From the NCBI GenBank assembly GCA_002298785.1, contig DBMR01000094.1, positions 1 to 13,279 of the forward strand: a stretch of DNA of 13,279 nt. Reading direction: 5' to 3'. The stretch is from Verrucomicrobia subdivision 3 bacterium UBA693. GTDB taxonomy: Bacteria > Verrucomicrobiota > Verrucomicrobiia > Limisphaerales > UBA8199. Positions 6,581 to 13,279 of this stretch are shown piece by piece (position 1 is the first letter of the stretch; each line of letters starts with the position of its first letter). Under the pieces are notes generated by a model, which saw nothing but the letters and a program-made list of their open reading frames with translations, did not search any database and had not been told where the DNA came from. Made by a program: the position numbers and the translations under genes.

Positions 6581-6850
6581 ATGATTCCCATTCACGAACT
6601 GCTCAACCGCATCCGATGGGACGCTGAGTTCGCCAAAGGGGAATTCCAGTTGGGCTACTACGATAGAGCGGAAGATCGCATTATCCTGGTGCCGCTAAAG
6701 GAAGTCACCTTTCCCACGGACAGCCCGCAAACATTCCAACTCACGGACCTGGAAGGACAGGTGCATCGAATCCCGTTTCACCGGGTGCGCGAGGTTTACA
6801 AAGACTCCCAACGCATTTGGCATCGCGGCGAGGCGTCGGCATACTCCTGA
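6581..6850 (+). CDS. MJ1316/DUF504 RNA-repair-type domain protein
   Basis: An 89-residue protein from the ATG at 6581. MIPIHELLNRIRWDAEFAKG begins exactly as the family does; GYYDR, ILVPLKEVTFP, then IPFHRVREVY and a terminal IWHR complete the DUF504/MJ1316 pattern. The domain is predicted in the literature to recognise RNA ends, such as cyclic phosphates, in RNA repair systems; it has no catalytic residues of its own. The frame is open far upstream, but that part is antisense to the tautomerase gene, so the start at the conserved motif is preferred. No clear Shine-Dalgarno precedes it. No ligase or phosphodiesterase partner is in the window. Confidence 0.8.
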   Translation: MIPIHELLNRIRWDAEFAKGEFQLGYYDRAEDRIILVPLKEVTFPTDSPQTFQLTDLEGQVHRIPFHRVREVYKDSQRIWHRGEASAYS

Positions 6851-7144
6851 TATGGCCGTGTCTTTGTGTTGCCGGTCGAGGTTGTCTTGCGCTTGAAACC
6901 GGCGAGCGCGGCGTGGCGACCATTGGTCTGCGGCCGCCCATGACCTGACCGTTGGCAGCGCCTCGTCCGCAACTGCAAGCTTGCTCTGCTCTGCGACTAC
7001 CCGTATGTTGCATAAGCTAGCAGCATGCTTATAGTAAGTGCCACCAAACCACATGCGACTGCGGGCGTCGCTGGCGCGAAGTGCTATCCTCCGACTCCGG
7101 AGGAAGAATTTGCCAGTGCGAACTCCTCGCGGCAGCGGTAAGAG
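6851..7144. other. Intergenic stretch upstream of the PocR-AraC regulator
   Basis: About 290 bp with no supported gene. It holds a small inverted repeat ATAAGC/GCTTAT (7012-7017 and 7027-7032) and a stronger hairpin at 7087-7104, listed separately. A promoter for the regulator must lie here, but no convincing -35/-10 pair was found. Confidence 0.5.
7087..7104 (+). promoter_or_regulatory. Hairpin in the leader of the regulator gene
   Basis: TCCTCCG (7087-7093) and CGGAGGA (7098-7104) form a perfect 7-bp stem with loop ACTC. The 3' arm contains the anti-ribosomal sequence GGAGGA, masked by pairing with the 5' arm. It is 40 bases upstream of the ATG at 7145, too far for direct use with that start. 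A role in leader folding is possible but unproven. Confidence 0.4.
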
Positions 7145-8041
7145 ATGTCGATCACCCATAGCGTTACCTTTGAACGGTTGGCGAAAATGCCTTTGGTGAG
7201 GGATTATGAGGAGGCTTTTCGTAAGGCAACCGGGATTGCTCTGACACTGGTGCGGAGCGGAGTGCCCACCGCCCGGCTGGCCTTGGGAGAGCACGAGAAT
7301 CCGTTCTGTGCATTGGTGTCGAGCCATCCCGCTTTGAGAGAGAATTGCCGGAGGGTCGAAGCACAAATCCAACTTGAGGCTGGGAGAGCTTTGACACCGC
7401 GAACGTGTCACTGCATGGCAGGATTGCACCTGGTTGCGGCACCGGTGGCGGTGGGTGGTCGCCATGTCGCCACCTGGATCGGCGGGCAGGTGTTTCAAAA
7501 GCAACCGACAGAGGAAGATTTTCATGGTGTCTTAGAGCACCTTACCCGACTGGGAGTGACTGAAGAGCTGTCACAGCTCAAGTCCGCCTTCTTTCGTGGT
7601 CGCCTGGTCGCCGCGGAACAGTTCCAGGCCAGCACGCAGCTTCTGAAGCTGTTTGCCCAGCACCTTGGGCAGAATGCCGAGCAACTCCTGCTTTTTCCGC
7701 AAACGAATGAGCCCCAGTTCGTGGCTCGAGCCAAGGAGTTCATCCAGTCACACCTCGCCGAACCGCTGAGCTTGAAGCAGTTGGCAGCCGCCGTCCACAT
7801 TAGTCCGTTTCATTTTTGTCGAGTTTTCCGGGCGGCGACCGGGTTTACGCCTACAGAATACGTCTCTCGCTCGCGGGTGGAGAAGGCCAAGACTTTGTTG
7901 TCGGATGGCTCCATGCGCATCAGCGAAGTGGCTTTTGCCGTGGGCTTTGGCTCGCTGTCCCAGTTCAACAGCGTGTTTCGCCGGTGCCTTGGGATGTCGC
8001 CGACGCTGTATCGCGCTCGGAAGCGCCGGTCCCGGAATTGA
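7145..8041 (+). CDS. PocR-domain AraC-family transcriptional regulator
   Basis: A 298-residue protein with two domains. Residues about 10-165 form a PocR ligand-binding domain, with ENPFCAL (51-57), ENC (66-68), RTCHCMAGLHLVAAPVAVGG (86-105) and WIGGQVF (111-117). PocR domains, named after the propanediol/cobalamin regulator, sense small molecules. Residues about 190-298 carry the two helix-turn-helices of AraC regulators: LSLKQLAAAVHISPFHFCRV (209-227) and ISEVAFAVGFGSLSQFNSVF (259-278), then the terminal MSPTLYR. The start is preceded by a modest GGTAAGAG. The protein lies 5' of the cytochrome cluster on the same strand, but 850 bp away, so control of that cluster is only a guess. Cys68, Cys88 and Cys90 are close together in the sensor and could bind metal or respond to redox state; this is inference. 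Confidence 0.88.
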   Translation: MSITHSVTFERLAKMPLVRDYEEAFRKATGIALTLVRSGVPTARLALGEHENPFCALVSSHPALRENCRRVEAQIQLEAGRALTPRTCHCMAGLHLVAAPVAVGGRHVATWIGGQVFQKQPTEEDFHGVLEHLTRLGVTEELSQLKSAFFRGRLVAAEQFQASTQLLKLFAQHLGQNAEQLLLFPQTNEPQFVARAKEFIQSHLAEPLSLKQLAAAVHISPFHFCRVFRAATGFTPTEYVSRSRVEKAKTLLSDGSMRISEVAFAVGFGSLSQFNSVFRRCLGMSPTLYRARKRRSRN

Positions 8042-8399
8042 TGGAGCTTAGCGCTTTGCGTAGCGCGGTCTCGCAATGGTGGTGCCCATGTCTGGGACAA
8101 CTGTTCCACCAGATGACGTCGGACGAGTCATTTCACCACCGCGTGGATAGGCTTCATGCAACACCGCAAGAAGCCATCAGCAAACAGCAATTCATCGATA
8201 GCCCCCGGTGACACCTCCATCAGAAGCAGAATTCATTAAGCCTTAGAGCTGAGGCAATTTCACCGGCCGGGCTGCCGAAGGCGCGACTCGATCCTAAGGT
8301 TGGTTATCGCAGTCATAAGTAAGCCTCCAAGGCATCCGCCGGGCCTGCCTGTGGTCTTTGCCCAGCCAACCGGGCCCGCTTGGTCCTGTTACTGCTACG

Positions 8400-8423
8400 A
8401 TTGCGCTTGCGAATGAGCGCAAT
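8400..8423. repeat. Perfect 8-bp inverted repeat
   Basis: ATTGCGCT (8400-8407) and AGCGCAAT (8416-8423) are exact complements around an 8-base loop. The structure is followed by neither T-run nor start codon. It could be a regulator operator, since AraC-type or other dimeric regulators act in such gaps, or an RNA hairpin. Confidence 0.5.
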
Positions 8424-8525
8424 AAGCCAGACCTATCCAAAGACCGGTCGCTATACCGGAGGCGCTCGGGGTCCGGTTAAACCTGGCAGGCAGGTTTCAA
8501 ACGTGATCGGGATCCTGCCGGGATT

Positions 8526-8569
8526 AGGCTGGGTGAAGTATCCAAAAAGCCAACCTTCGCATCCAGCCT
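8526..8569. repeat. Imperfect long hairpin
   Basis: AGGCTGG (8526-8532) pairs with CCAGCCT (8563-8569), with a second inner stem GAAG/CTTC after a small internal loop. The 44-base element resembles intergenic repeat hairpins, but only one copy is in this window. Confidence 0.35.
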
Positions 8570-8890
8570 TCCGCGTGGATGGGCATACTCTCCTTGGGAA
8601 TAACTTATCGGAATTGTTTCCTGCCGAAAAGCTGATGAAGCCCGCGATCCAGGCGACCGGGATGAAGAGCGGATCGGAGCATCTCCGGAGCGCCGGTGCC
8701 GCTCAAATTCCGATCGGCAAGCGGAAACCCAGCAACGGCTGGATAGCGTCCGCCCAGCAACCAGGGCCAAACCAGCGGATTGCTGATGGTCCGCGAACAG
8801 CAGATTTCTCGTGTCGGCCGGTTGTTTTGCCGCGGGTGAAACACGACACCAGAACAAACAGAAACAGCGACAACACCAAATGAGAATCGA

Positions 8891-9523
8891 ATGAATGCCA
8901 GCAAATCACCAATCATCGTTGCACTAGTCCTGCTTGCGGTGGCAGCGGGATCCGCGAGTGGAGCCACCATCACCGGAACGCCTCACGACTTGTCGACCAA
9001 GGGCTGGGGCACGACCGAGCTTTGTAAATTCTGCCACACGCCGCACTTGGCCCAAGCGGTGCAGGGAGCGCCTCTGTGGAACCACCAAACCACGGCAGCG
9101 AGCTACACGATGTACAGCAGCGCCACCTTCCAGGGCGCGGTCACGCAGACGCAGCCCGGACCCACGTCAAAACTCTGCCTGAGTTGTCACGATGGAACCG
9201 TGGCGGTGGACTCCTTCGCTAATTCCGGAACCTTGCGGGCGGGCAGCGTGTTCATGACCAGCACCAATCGAGTCGGTTCAGGCAATTCCCTGACGAGTGA
9301 CCACCCCATTGCGTTCACATATAATGCGGCCTTGGTGGCGGCGGATACGCACCTGGTTTCGCCGGCTTCAACCAACTGGGTAGACGCGGCCAGTTCGATT
9401 CCGCTGTACGGCGGCAAGATGGAGTGTGCGTCATGCCATGCCACGCACGACAACACCTACGCCAAGTTCTTGCGCATTTCCAACGCGGGCAGCGCGCTGT
9501 GTTTGAAATGCCACCTCAAGTAA
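8891..9523 (+). CDS. Secreted tetraheme c-type cytochrome (OmcE-like)
   Basis: A 210-residue protein. Residues 1 to about 24 form a signal peptide: a short basic N-terminus, the hydrophobic core IIVALVLLAVAAG, then SASGA. Four CxxCH heme-attachment motifs follow: CKFCH (45-49), CLSCH (96-100), CASCH (179-183) and CLKCH (204-208). Other His residues (32, 52, 65, 138, 154, 186) can supply the distal ligands for bis-His hemes. The framing motifs SYTMYSS, CLSCHDGTVAVDS, DHPIAFTY and FLRISNAGSALCLKCH match the family of small tetraheme cytochromes that includes Geobacter OmcE, which polymerises into extracellular nanowires. No membrane anchor is present, so a periplasmic or extracellular site is expected. 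No strong Shine-Dalgarno was seen before 8891. It is followed by a propeller lipoprotein, a barrel and a second related cytochrome. Tetraheme cytochrome is firm; nanowire subunit is inference. Confidence 0.9.
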   Translation: MNASKSPIIVALVLLAVAAGSASGATITGTPHDLSTKGWGTTELCKFCHTPHLAQAVQGAPLWNHQTTAASYTMYSSATFQGAVTQTQPGPTSKLCLSCHDGTVAVDSFANSGTLRAGSVFMTSTNRVGSGNSLTSDHPIAFTYNAALVAADTHLVSPASTNWVDAASSIPLYGGKMECASCHATHDNTYAKFLRISNAGSALCLKCHLK

Positions 9524-9547
9524 CTCAATCCGCTGCACTTGGCCTCC

Positions 9548-9577
9548 CTTGCTGGATCACCAACGGTTTCCAGCAAG
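9548..9577 (+). promoter_or_regulatory. Intercistronic hairpin after the cytochrome gene
   Basis: CTTGCTGG (9548-9555) and CCAGCAAG (9570-9577) pair perfectly over 8 bp with a 14-base loop, followed by TAA and the palindrome CACCGGTG (9581-9588). It lies in the 80-bp gap before the lipoprotein gene. With no T-run it is unlikely to stop all transcription. It could stabilise the cytochrome message, making the cytochrome more abundant than its partners, as a filament subunit would require. Confidence 0.5.
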
Positions 9578-9603
9578 TAACACCGGTGCTTCAATCCTAA
9601 TAT

Positions 9604-10713
9604 ATGAAAGCCGATTATCGCCAAACTGCTCGTGCCCGACATTACGTTGGCCTGGTGTTGGGCACAGCGTGGCTTGCTTTGCTGGCCGGGTGTGCCACCG
9701 GGCCGGGCAAAAGTGCTGGGGACAAACACATCTTCTATCCGTCGCCACCAGCGGCACCGCGACTGCAGTTTCTGGCCAGCTTTTCTGACGAGATTGATCT
9801 GGGTCTGGAAGTGAGTCCGCTAGCCGCCTTCATTACCGGAGCGACACCACGTTCGCAGCCCATAGTCAAGCCCTATGGAGTGCTAATGATCAGCAACCGG
9901 ATCTTCGTCTGCGATACAGGCACACGATCCGTGAACATTCTGGATCTGAACACCAAAACCATGAACCGGTTTTCACCCGCTGACATGGGCAAGTTCGGTA
10001 CGCCAGTCAACCTCGCCGTGGACAGCGATGGGACGCGATATGTAGCCGACACGGGCCGCAACCGAGTGTTAATCTACGGTCCCGACGAATCATTTCTCGG
10101 CGAGATCGGTGAGGACGACTCCTTGCGCCCCGCTGGCGTCGCTTTGGGAACAGACCGGATCTACATTGCCGATCTCAAAGGGCATTGCATCCGCGTTTAC
10201 AATAAGGTGGGACGAAAGGAGCAGTTCACGATTCCCCGCAACCCAAACGCAGAGGAGGACAAAGAACCAGGGAAGCTGTTTATGCCGGTGAATTTGGCTC
10301 TGGGTCCGCGTGGCCAGCTATACGTCTCCGACACGGCAGCATCCCGGGTACAGGTTTACGATGCGGAGGGCAAGCACTTGCGATCACTTGGGAGCCGAGG
10401 CGATTTACCTGGCCAGTTCGCGCGCCCCAAGGGTCTGGCCGTGGATCGCGAAGATCGGTTATATGTGGTCGATGCCGCCACTCAGGTCTGCCAAATCTTC
10501 AACCCCGAAGGAAAACTACTGCTTTTCTTTGGCGAACCGGAGGGGAGTCGAGCGCCGCTAAATCTGCCGGCGGGCGTTGCTGTGAGTTACGAGAATCTTG
10601 AGTTCTTCCAAAAATACGCGGCGCCGAATTTCGTGCTGGAGCACCTGGTGCTCATCACTAACCAATATGGCCCTAAGAAAGTCAGCGTCTACGGGCTGGG
10701 CCATAAAAGGTAA
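9604..10713 (+). CDS. NHL-repeat six-bladed beta-propeller lipoprotein
   Basis: A 369-residue protein. The N-terminus carries a lipoprotein signal with lipobox LLAGC, Cys30 being the lipidated residue, followed by a Gly/Ser-rich linker. From about residue 85 the chain repeats the NHL pattern: P-x-x-L/V-A-V-D, x-x-G-x-x-Y-V-A-D-T, x-x-x-R-V-x-V-Y/F. Clear blades include TPVNLAVDSDGTRYVADTGR (133-152), MPVNLALGPRGQLYVSDTAA (227-246) and RPKGLAVDREDRLYVVDAA (274-292). Such propellers bind proteins rather than catalyse. It probably sits in the outer membrane facing the periplasm or the outside. Propeller proteins of this kind recur next to extracellular cytochrome genes, to my knowledge, and the position between a cytochrome and an outer-membrane barrel supports a role in assembly or docking. 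No strong Shine-Dalgarno was seen. Two further Cys (103 and 195) have no obvious role. Confidence 0.85.
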   Translation: MKADYRQTARARHYVGLVLGTAWLALLAGCATGPGKSAGDKHIFYPSPPAAPRLQFLASFSDEIDLGLEVSPLAAFITGATPRSQPIVKPYGVLMISNRIFVCDTGTRSVNILDLNTKTMNRFSPADMGKFGTPVNLAVDSDGTRYVADTGRNRVLIYGPDESFLGEIGEDDSLRPAGVALGTDRIYIADLKGHCIRVYNKVGRKEQFTIPRNPNAEEDKEPGKLFMPVNLALGPRGQLYVSDTAASRVQVYDAEGKHLRSLGSRGDLPGQFARPKGLAVDREDRLYVVDAATQVCQIFNPEGKLLLFFGEPEGSRAPLNLPAGVAVSYENLEFFQKYAAPNFVLEHLVLITNQYGPKKVSVYGLGHKR

Positions 10714-11049
10714 CGTGCAAGAATCCTATGGGATTGCGCTTGAAATGGCCCGGATTGGCAGTGGTGACGGCGCGTCGCCTGCTGTTTCGGGTGTCCGCCG
10801 GTTCGCGGGCTAAGCCAGGCTTGTCGGGCGTGACTTGCACCTCCGCGGGCCGCTCCAGAATACGGGCCCTCCGCCGCAAATTGCCGCAGATTCCGGAGCA
10901 ACATCAGCAGATACGCAAAGTCCGGCCCCGCTGTCCCGGATGTTTCAAAATCGACAGGCTGGAAGGCGGAACTAATCACACCAGGATAGAGCCCGGTGAT
11001 TTACATGGGCAGCCGCGGCTCGTGAGTGGGCGTTGCTGACACCACAGCC
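10714..11049. other. Stretch without a supported gene between propeller and barrel genes
   Basis: About 335 bp. Both strands have short open frames, but none has family resemblance or a plausible start. A minus-strand frame within 10689-10979 contains a moderately protein-like piece (GPDFAYLLMLLRNLRQFAAE), which might be a decayed fragment. No terminator-like hairpin was found, so transcription may continue into the barrel gene. Confidence 0.4.
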
Positions 11050-13038
11050 ATGAATCAACGCTCTCAGACTTTACACTGGTTCTTGCTGGTGTTGCTGGGA
11101 GCGGCATCGCGAAGCACCCAGGCACAGCGTATGGTCGAGGCCGAGCAGCAACCGCGGCTATTTGGAATTCAGCTCACCGACAAATACCTGCAAACCGACA
11201 TGGAGTATGAACAGGAATTCCAGCGGCTTGGCACCGCGGACAGTGCCGTGACGCGCCAGCGTTTTTTGTTCCAACCCGTCGTTGGTCTTGGACTAGTCGG
11301 CTCGGTTTATCATCCCAATCTGCTCGAATACCACCTCAACACCGAACTGGGCGCGGATTTTCAGAGCTCGAGCGTAGATCCCGGCACGGCGGGGTCCAAC
11401 ACCAAATTTCTGCAGCGATACAACGCTTCGATGGACTTCCTGCAGCAGAAGCCTTACGCCACCACACTCTTTGCCGAAAAGGACGAGACCTATCGTGATT
11501 ATGATTTCTTCACACGTGTGCGCGCAAACAGCGATCGCTACGGAGGCCGCACCGGCTACTCTGCGGGGCCGGTGCCGATCTCCGTCTCGGCCCAGCATTA
11601 TGAGGAGTACATCGAAGATCCGACGCGGCCGACACGGCTTATCGAAAACACGCTCAACTTCAACGCACAGAGCTTGCGTCGGTCCGATCAAGCTAGAACC
11701 CACCTGAACTATAGCCTGGATCAGTTCTCGCGGGCAGACGATGGCTACGGCACGCAGCGCGGGTTGAACCAAAATTTGAATCTATTCGACAATGAGACTT
11801 TCGGCGACCAGGGCTGGGTGAACATTAACTCGCTGCTCAACTTCAATATCATCACCGAAACCCAACTGCCAACCGACAGATTACTGCTACAGGAAAATCT
11901 CCGGCTCCAACACACGCCCAAGCTGCGGAGCTTTTACGAGTATGCGTTTGATACCGCCTCGCTTGGCGACTCCGATTCAAACACCCACCAGGGACGTGTT
12001 GGCCTCGCCTACCAACCTATCGAGAGCCTCGCGTCCACTCTTGACCTGCATGGGATAGCCACAACCTCCACCAGTCCTGGCGCTTATGCCGAAACACGTC
12101 GCTACGGCTTCACCCTCGACGAGCAATTCAACAAGCCGCTTGGCACTTGGGGTTCACTCATGCTCGGCTATAACGGTCGCCTCGACCGGGAGGAGCGAAA
12201 CACCAGCGGCCAAACGGTCAACGTCATCGGTGAAACGCACACTCTCTCCGACAGCACCACCACCTTCCTCAATCAGCCGCTGGCGGATGTGGTTACAATC
12301 CGCGTCACCGACCAAAATCGCACCACCACCTACGTGGAAGGGCTCGACTACCGTCTTATCCCGCAGGGCGCGTTAGTCGAGATTGAACGCATCACTAACG
12401 GCAGAATTCCCAACCCCGGGACCGTCGTAATCGACTATTCCGCGGTTCTCCAACCGTCGGCTGGATACTACTCTCTGGACAATACCTTTGTTTTCCGTGT
12501 CGATCTCTGGCATAGCCTCCTCGGCATTTATGGACGCTGGAGCATTCTGGATTATTCTGGCGCCGGTCAACTGCTCTTGCGCTGGCTCAATGTTAAAACC
12601 ATTGGCGTCGACAGCACGTGGCGCTGGCTGCGCACCGGCGCAGAGTACGAGGTGGCCGAGTCCAACATGGCTCCTTATGATCGCGTGCGCCTTTTTCAGT
12701 CGGTGCAGTTTCAGGCCAGCGAAACCACCACTTTCGGTGCCGACCTGGACCAGAATTGGACGCACTTCCGGGACACCGGCCTCGGCCAAAACACCTACGG
12801 CTTGATTGTCCGCTACCAGCAGCGTCTGAATGACAATCTGAGTTGGAACGCAGAAGGCGGAATGCGCATCGATCGTGGCTTCAGTTTCGACCGCAATGTT
12901 GCGGTGGCCAGGCTGGGATTGGAGTGGACTTTTGGGAAATTGACGGCCAGACTCGGCTACGAATACGGCAATGAGAGTCAGCCCAGCAGCGAGGCTTCAC
13001 GACAATTTGCCCATCTACGGGTTAGGAGGACCTTCTGA
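11050..13038 (+). CDS. Outer-membrane beta-barrel protein of the cytochrome cluster
   Basis: A 662-residue protein from the ATG at 11050. The signal peptide has the core LHWFLLVLLGAA and likely cleavage after STQAQ or close by. An upstream in-frame GTG at 11026 would add eight residues before the signal and is less likely. The mature chain alternates polar and hydrophobic residues in many 9-12 residue strands, has no hydrophobic helix, and ends in HLRVRRTF, the terminal Phe recognised by the BAM machinery. A central segment (about 398-465), with VVTIRVTDQ, TTYVEGLDY, LVEIERITNGRIP and TVVIDY, looks like a soluble beta-domain inserted between barrel parts. No heme site is present. I do not recognise a named family. 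By context it may form an outer-membrane pore for cytochrome export or a porin-cytochrome conduit. Its stop overlaps the start of the next cytochrome gene (TGATG), so the two are coupled. Confidence 0.75.
   Translation: MNQRSQTLHWFLLVLLGAASRSTQAQRMVEAEQQPRLFGIQLTDKYLQTDMEYEQEFQRLGTADSAVTRQRFLFQPVVGLGLVGSVYHPNLLEYHLNTELGADFQSSSVDPGTAGSNTKFLQRYNASMDFLQQKPYATTLFAEKDETYRDYDFFTRVRANSDRYGGRTGYSAGPVPISVSAQHYEEYIEDPTRPTRLIENTLNFNAQSLRRSDQARTHLNYSLDQFSRADDGYGTQRGLNQNLNLFDNETFGDQGWVNINSLLNFNIITETQLPTDRLLLQENLRLQHTPKLRSFYEYAFDTASLGDSDSNTHQGRVGLAYQPIESLASTLDLHGIATTSTSPGAYAETRRYGFTLDEQFNKPLGTWGSLMLGYNGRLDREERNTSGQTVNVIGETHTLSDSTTTFLNQPLADVVTIRVTDQNRTTTYVEGLDYRLIPQGALVEIERITNGRIPNPGTVVIDYSAVLQPSAGYYSLDNTFVFRVDLWHSLLGIYGRWSILDYSGAGQLLLRWLNVKTIGVDSTWRWLRTGAEYEVAESNMAPYDRVRLFQSVQFQASETTTFGADLDQNWTHFRDTGLGQNTYGLIVRYQQRLNDNLSWNAEGGMRIDRGFSFDRNVAVARLGLEWTFGKLTARLGYEYGNESQPSSEASRQFAHLRVRRTF
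13024..13029 (+). promoter_or_regulatory. Consensus Shine-Dalgarno of the second cytochrome gene
   Basis: AGGAGG ends 8 bases before the ATG at 13038, inside the last codons of the barrel gene. It is the only perfect site of this kind I found in the cluster and fixes the start of the partial gene that follows. Confidence 0.85.
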
Positions 13039-13279
13039 TGATTACGATTCGTCATCTCACCGTTTTTGGGGTATCCTTGCTGGCTGCCGCCACCGCCGGT
13101 GCCGCGAATGTTACACAGTCCAAGCACAACCTCTCCGTCAGCGGCATGGGCACTCTCACCGCCAGCAAAAGCGCCGCCGGTAGCAGCACGGAAATCTGCA
13201 TCTTTTGCCACACGCCCCATACGGCTAACAAAGAGGTTGCGTTATGGAACCGATTCGATTCAACCGCGACCTACACCCG
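13038..13279 (+). CDS. Second OmcE-like multiheme cytochrome (3'-truncated by window edge)
   Basis: The first 80 codons of a gene that starts at ATG 13038, one base overlapping the barrel gene stop and preceded by AGGAGG. The signal peptide MITIRHLTVFGVSLLAAATA ends at GA-A. The mature start NVTQSKHNLSVSGMG parallels TITGTPHDLSTKGWG of the first cytochrome, and CIFCHTPH with ALWNRFDSTATYT parallels CKFCHTPH with PLWNHQTTAASYT. It carries about 11 additional residues before the first heme motif. It is therefore a paralogue, probably also tetraheme, but only one CxxCH is inside the window. Confidence 0.88.
   Translation, partial: MITIRHLTVFGVSLLAAATAGAANVTQSKHNLSVSGMGTLTASKSAAGSSTEICIFCHTPHTANKEVALWNRFDSTATYT

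Larger units (their letters stand above)
8042..8890. other. Long intergenic stretch with hairpins and no recognisable gene
   Basis: Nearly 850 bp between the regulator and the first cytochrome gene. Frames exist on both strands, the longest at 8380-8883 on +, but their products are Arg/Pro/Ser-rich without family resemblance, and adjacent minus-strand frames look like broken pieces of each other. A weak GCCTTA/TGAGGC stem at 8240-8255 is followed by AATTT and may help end the regulator transcript. The stretch must contain the promoter of the cytochrome cluster. No clear sigma-70 elements were found close to 8891. Confidence 0.5.

Noticed and set aside
7116..7201. Short GTG-started leader peptide overlapping the regulator start
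   Set aside because: The 28-codon frame follows GGAGGA at a distance of 12 bases, but it has no attenuator features and could be chance.
6695..7525. 276-codon minus-strand frame
   Set aside because: It overlaps two supported + strand genes and has no recognisable domain.
8380..8883. 167-codon + strand frame before the cytochrome
   Set aside because: No signal, domain or ribosome site; competing frames on the other strand look equally random, so I describe the stretch only.
8891..13279. Classic MtrCAB-type conduit
   Set aside because: No decaheme cytochrome is visible and the barrel does not resemble MtrB in motifs; the small tetraheme type fits OmcE better.

Overview
The window is GC-rich bacterial DNA, most likely from a Verrucomicrobiota member close to Limisphaerales/Pedosphaera. 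That placement is an inference. It rests on a giant autotransporter-associated beta-strand repeat protein ending in the short FYR-type tail common in that phylum, an integrase fragment of a type common there, and an overall gene mix with outer-membrane and multiheme proteins typical of environmental diderms. No rRNA, complete tRNA or CRISPR array was seen.

Layout. (1) Positions 1-2939 hold the 3' 978 codons of a large secreted beta-helical repeat protein whose start lies left of the window, closed by a strong hairpin terminator. (2) Positions 3000-5600 are an accessory or decayed stretch. It contains relics of at least two or three genes (one an N-terminal fragment of a tyrosine-recombinase-type integrase), a perfect 12-bp inverted repeat, and a GNAT/DUF1778 toxin-antitoxin pair. 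The pair lies between two 59-bp direct repeats that copy the 3' half of an arginine-type tRNA, beginning exactly at the anticodon loop. This has the architecture of a miniature tRNA-targeted island. (3) Positions 5606-6850 hold three small genes: a DUF123/Uri-type GIY-YIG protein, a MIF-family tautomerase, and, divergently, an MJ1316/DUF504 RNA-repair-type domain protein. (4) Positions 7145-8041 encode a PocR-sensor/AraC-type regulator, followed by about 850 bp without a recognisable gene but with clear hairpins. (5) Positions 8891-13279 form an electron-transfer cluster on the + strand: a secreted tetraheme c-type cytochrome, an NHL beta-propeller lipoprotein, an outer-membrane beta-barrel protein ending in Phe, and the start of a second, homologous cytochrome translationally coupled to the barrel gene and cut by the window edge.

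The last cluster is the most interesting. Both cytochromes share the pattern of the OmcE family of small tetraheme cytochromes, known in Geobacter to polymerise into extracellular nanowires. The propeller lipoprotein and the barrel are plausible export, anchoring or electron-conduit partners. The sequence supports heme attachment sites, export signals and gene coupling; filament formation is inference.
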